This document shows positions 3,712-5,207 of a stretch of DNA of 5,207 nt, piece after piece; position 1 is the stretch's first letter; each line of letters begins with the position of its first letter. The notes under the pieces were generated by a model. It ran no database searches, was not told where the DNA came from, and saw only the letters and a program-made list of their open reading frames with translations. The position numbers and the translations under genes are program-made. Origin of the DNA: an uncultured Gemmatimonadota bacterium (GTDB taxonomy: Bacteria; Gemmatimonadota; Gemmatimonadetes; Gemmatimonadales; Gemmatimonadaceae); assembly GCA_946479995.1 (NCBI GenBank), contig CAMLIU010000166.1, positions 1 through 5,207 of the forward strand. The letters run 5' to 3'.

Positions 3712-5207
3712 ATGCGTCACGCCGCTTCGCTGGCAGGCCTGACGTTCCTGCTCGTTGCCTGCGCATCATCGATGCAGCAGGGCATGCCGAGCTCCACGCC
3801 CTCGCCTGCCCCGTCACCCGTCGCCACCGCGAGCCGCGCCGACTGGTCGTCGTACAACGGCTCCGTCGAGGGGACCCGCTACTCGGCGCTCACCGAGATC
3901 ACCCCCGCGAATGCCGCGAACCTGCAGCGTGCCTGCACCTTCGACACCGGCGAGCAGATGTCGATGCAGAGCGGGCCCGTGGTCGTCGACGGGGTGCTCT
4001 ACCTCACGACCGACACGAGCACGTACGCGATCGACGCGGCGACCTGCCGCCGCATCTGGCACACCGCCCGGCCGTACCAGCCGCTCGGATTCCTGAAGAA
4101 CAACCATGGGGTCGCCTGGATGAACGGGAGACTCTTCCGGGTGAATGGCGGCGTGCACGCGTATGCACTGGATGCCGCCAGCGGGCGCGTACTGTGGGAC
4201 GTGCCGTTCGGCGTCGCGGCGGGGGAAGGCGCGCCGATGGCGCCCGTCGCGTGGAACGGCATGGTGTTCGTCGGTAATTCCGGCGGCGACAACATGGGCG
4301 TGCAGGGACACGTGCACGCCCTCGATGCGGCGACCGGTCGGGAGGTGTGGAAATTCGACGTCATTCCCGACACCGGCGCTCCGCGCGCCACGTGGCCCAG
4401 CGGACCAAACGCCACGCCGCCGACCGGGGGTGGGATGTGGAGCAGCTTCACCCTCGATCCCGTCGGCGGGATCCTCTACGTGCCGGCCGGCAATCCGGCA
4501 CCCGACTTCATGCCGCAGCTACGCGAGGGAAGGAACCTCTACACCAACAGCGTCATCGCGCTCGACGCACGGACTGGCCGTTTCATCGACTTCGTGCAGG
4601 TCGTCCCCGGGCAGGACGACTGGCACGACTGGGACGTGAGTGCCACGCCGGCGCTGATCCGCACCCGCGCCGGCACGTCGCTCCTTGCGCTCGCGGGCAA
4701 GGACGGCGAGCTGCACGGCGTCTCGCGGTCGCCGATGCGCATCACCTGGTCGGTGCCGACGACGACCCACGCCAACGGCGAGGCGCGGCTGACGCACAGG
4801 CAGGCGACGCGATTCTGCCCGGGCACGCAAGGTGGCACCGAGTGGAATGGACCGGCGTACGATCCGCGCCTCAACCTCGTGTTCACCGGCGCGGTGGATT
4901 GGTGCGCGAGCATTCGCCTCGTCAATCCGGACAGCATTCCACATCCGCTCCCTCCCGACTTCACCGGCAACGCAGGTGGCGGATTCGGCCAGTTCGACCC
5001 GAAGGCGCAGTGGAAGGGATGGATCACGGCAACGGATCCCGACGCCGGCCAGGTGCGCTGGCGCTATCAGGCGAGCAGCCCGATTCTCGCCGGCATCACG
5101 GCTACCGCGGGTGGCGTCGTGCTGGGAGCCGACGTGGAGGGCCACCTGCTGGTGCTTGATGGTGCATCGGGGCGCGTACTCAAGGAGATCGACACCGGCG
5201 CGCCGAG
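3712..5207 (+). CDS. PQQ-dependent alcohol dehydrogenase-like lipoprotein (3' end cut off)
   Basis: At least 498 codons are open to the window edge, with no stop, so the C-terminus is missing (family members usually have 550-700 residues). A short signal with a canonical lipobox LVAC (lipidated Cys17) is followed by a Ser/Pro-rich linker to about 43. The quinoprotein beta-propeller then starts with DWSSYNG (44-50) and RYSALTEITPANAANLQ. Blade-closing tryptophan-docking motifs are visible: DAATCRRIW (108-116), DAASGRVLW (154-162), DAATGREVW (205-213) and DPDAGQVRW near 442-450. Other family landmarks are GGGMWSSFTLDP (around Trp243), YTNSVIALDARTG, HDWD (305-308) and CPGTQGGTEWNGPAYDP starting at Cys369. 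The vicinal Cys-Cys of methanol dehydrogenases is absent. Cys75 and Cys112 sit where Trp and Gly are usual, and Cys369/Cys398 could form a disulfide. It probably oxidises an alcohol or sugar at the outer side of a membrane and passes electrons to a cytochrome; the substrate cannot be told. It is divergent from the redox operon. Confidence 0.9.
   Translation, partial: MRHAASLAGLTFLLVACASSMQQGMPSSTPSPAPSPVATASRADWSSYNGSVEGTRYSALTEITPANAANLQRACTFDTGEQMSMQSGPVVVDGVLYLTTDTSTYAIDAATCRRIWHTARPYQPLGFLKNNHGVAWMNGRLFRVNGGVHAYALDAASGRVLWDVPFGVAAGEGAPMAPVAWNGMVFVGNSGGDNMGVQGHVHALDAATGREVWKFDVIPDTGAPRATWPSGPNATPPTGGGMWSSFTLDPVGGILYVPAGNPAPDFMPQLREGRNLYTNSVIALDARTGRFIDFVQVVPGQDDWHDWDVSATPALIRTRAGTSLLALAGKDGELHGVSRSPMRITWSVPTTTHANGEARLTHRQATRFCPGTQGGTEWNGPAYDPRLNLVFTGAVDWCASIRLVNPDSIPHPLPPDFTGNAGGGFGQFDPKAQWKGWITATDPDAGQVRWRYQASSPILAGITATAGGVVLGADVEGHLLVLDGASGRVLKEIDTGAP

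Noticed and set aside
2161..3720. Long minus-strand frame of 519 codons covering ccdA
   Set aside because: The first half lies out of frame over tlpA and the promoter. ccdA starts at 2898 with AGGAGG and ATGA overlap.
3540..4277. 245-codon plus-strand frame before and inside the PQQ-dehydrogenase-like gene
   Set aside because: Wrong frame relative to the recognisable quinoprotein sequence beginning at 3712; no domain.
1..5207. CRISPR array, tRNA/rRNA, riboswitch or mobile element
   Set aside because: No direct repeat series, cloverleaf, rRNA-like or transposase-like sequence was seen on either strand. All larger stretches are explained by coding genes.

Overview
The window is a high-GC (clearly above 60%), densely coded stretch of a diderm bacterial chromosome. 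Lipoprotein signals, a PQQ-type beta-propeller protein and a CcdA/TlpA thiol-redox operon point to a Gram-negative organism. The overall style (Ala/Arg-rich proteins, Ala/Pro/Ser/Thr-rich lipoprotein linkers, DUF302 next to an ArsR regulator) would suit Gemmatimonadota, but that is a guess, since no phylogenetic marker is present.

Layout: (i) Positions 1-155 are non-coding, with a strong intrinsic terminator (54-91) that presumably ends a gene lying to the left. (ii) On the plus strand there follow a DUF302 gene (156-569) and, after an 18-bp palindrome (639-656), an ArsR-family repressor gene with a GTG start (677-1009). A perfect 11-bp hairpin covers the last codons of arsR. (iii) On the minus strand, converging on arsR, lies a tight four-gene operon, read from 3461 down to 1059: TlpA/ResA-like membrane-anchored thioredoxin, CcdA membrane electron carrier, a DsbA-like lipoprotein on a long low-complexity leash, and a 69-residue secreted protein of unknown function. 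The junctions are ATGA, a 5-nt gap, and TGATG, so the genes are almost certainly co-transcribed and partly translationally coupled. (iv) Diverging from that operon, a PQQ-dependent dehydrogenase-like lipoprotein begins at 3712 and runs off the right edge.

How the parts may work together: CcdA would carry electrons from cytoplasmic thioredoxin across the membrane to the TlpA-like protein and possibly to the DsbA-like lipoprotein. This is a membrane reductase + TlpA + DsbA-like set, reminiscent of the ScsB/ScsD/ScsC set of the enterobacterial suppressor-of-copper-sensitivity locus. The ArsR protein has a CX3C pair near its C terminus. The palindrome before its gene is partly repeated (12 of 18 positions) over a TATAAT -10 element before tlpA. 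The simplest reading is a thiol- or metal-responsive ArsR repressor controlling both itself and the redox operon. That regulatory link is inferred and is the most interesting feature of the window.
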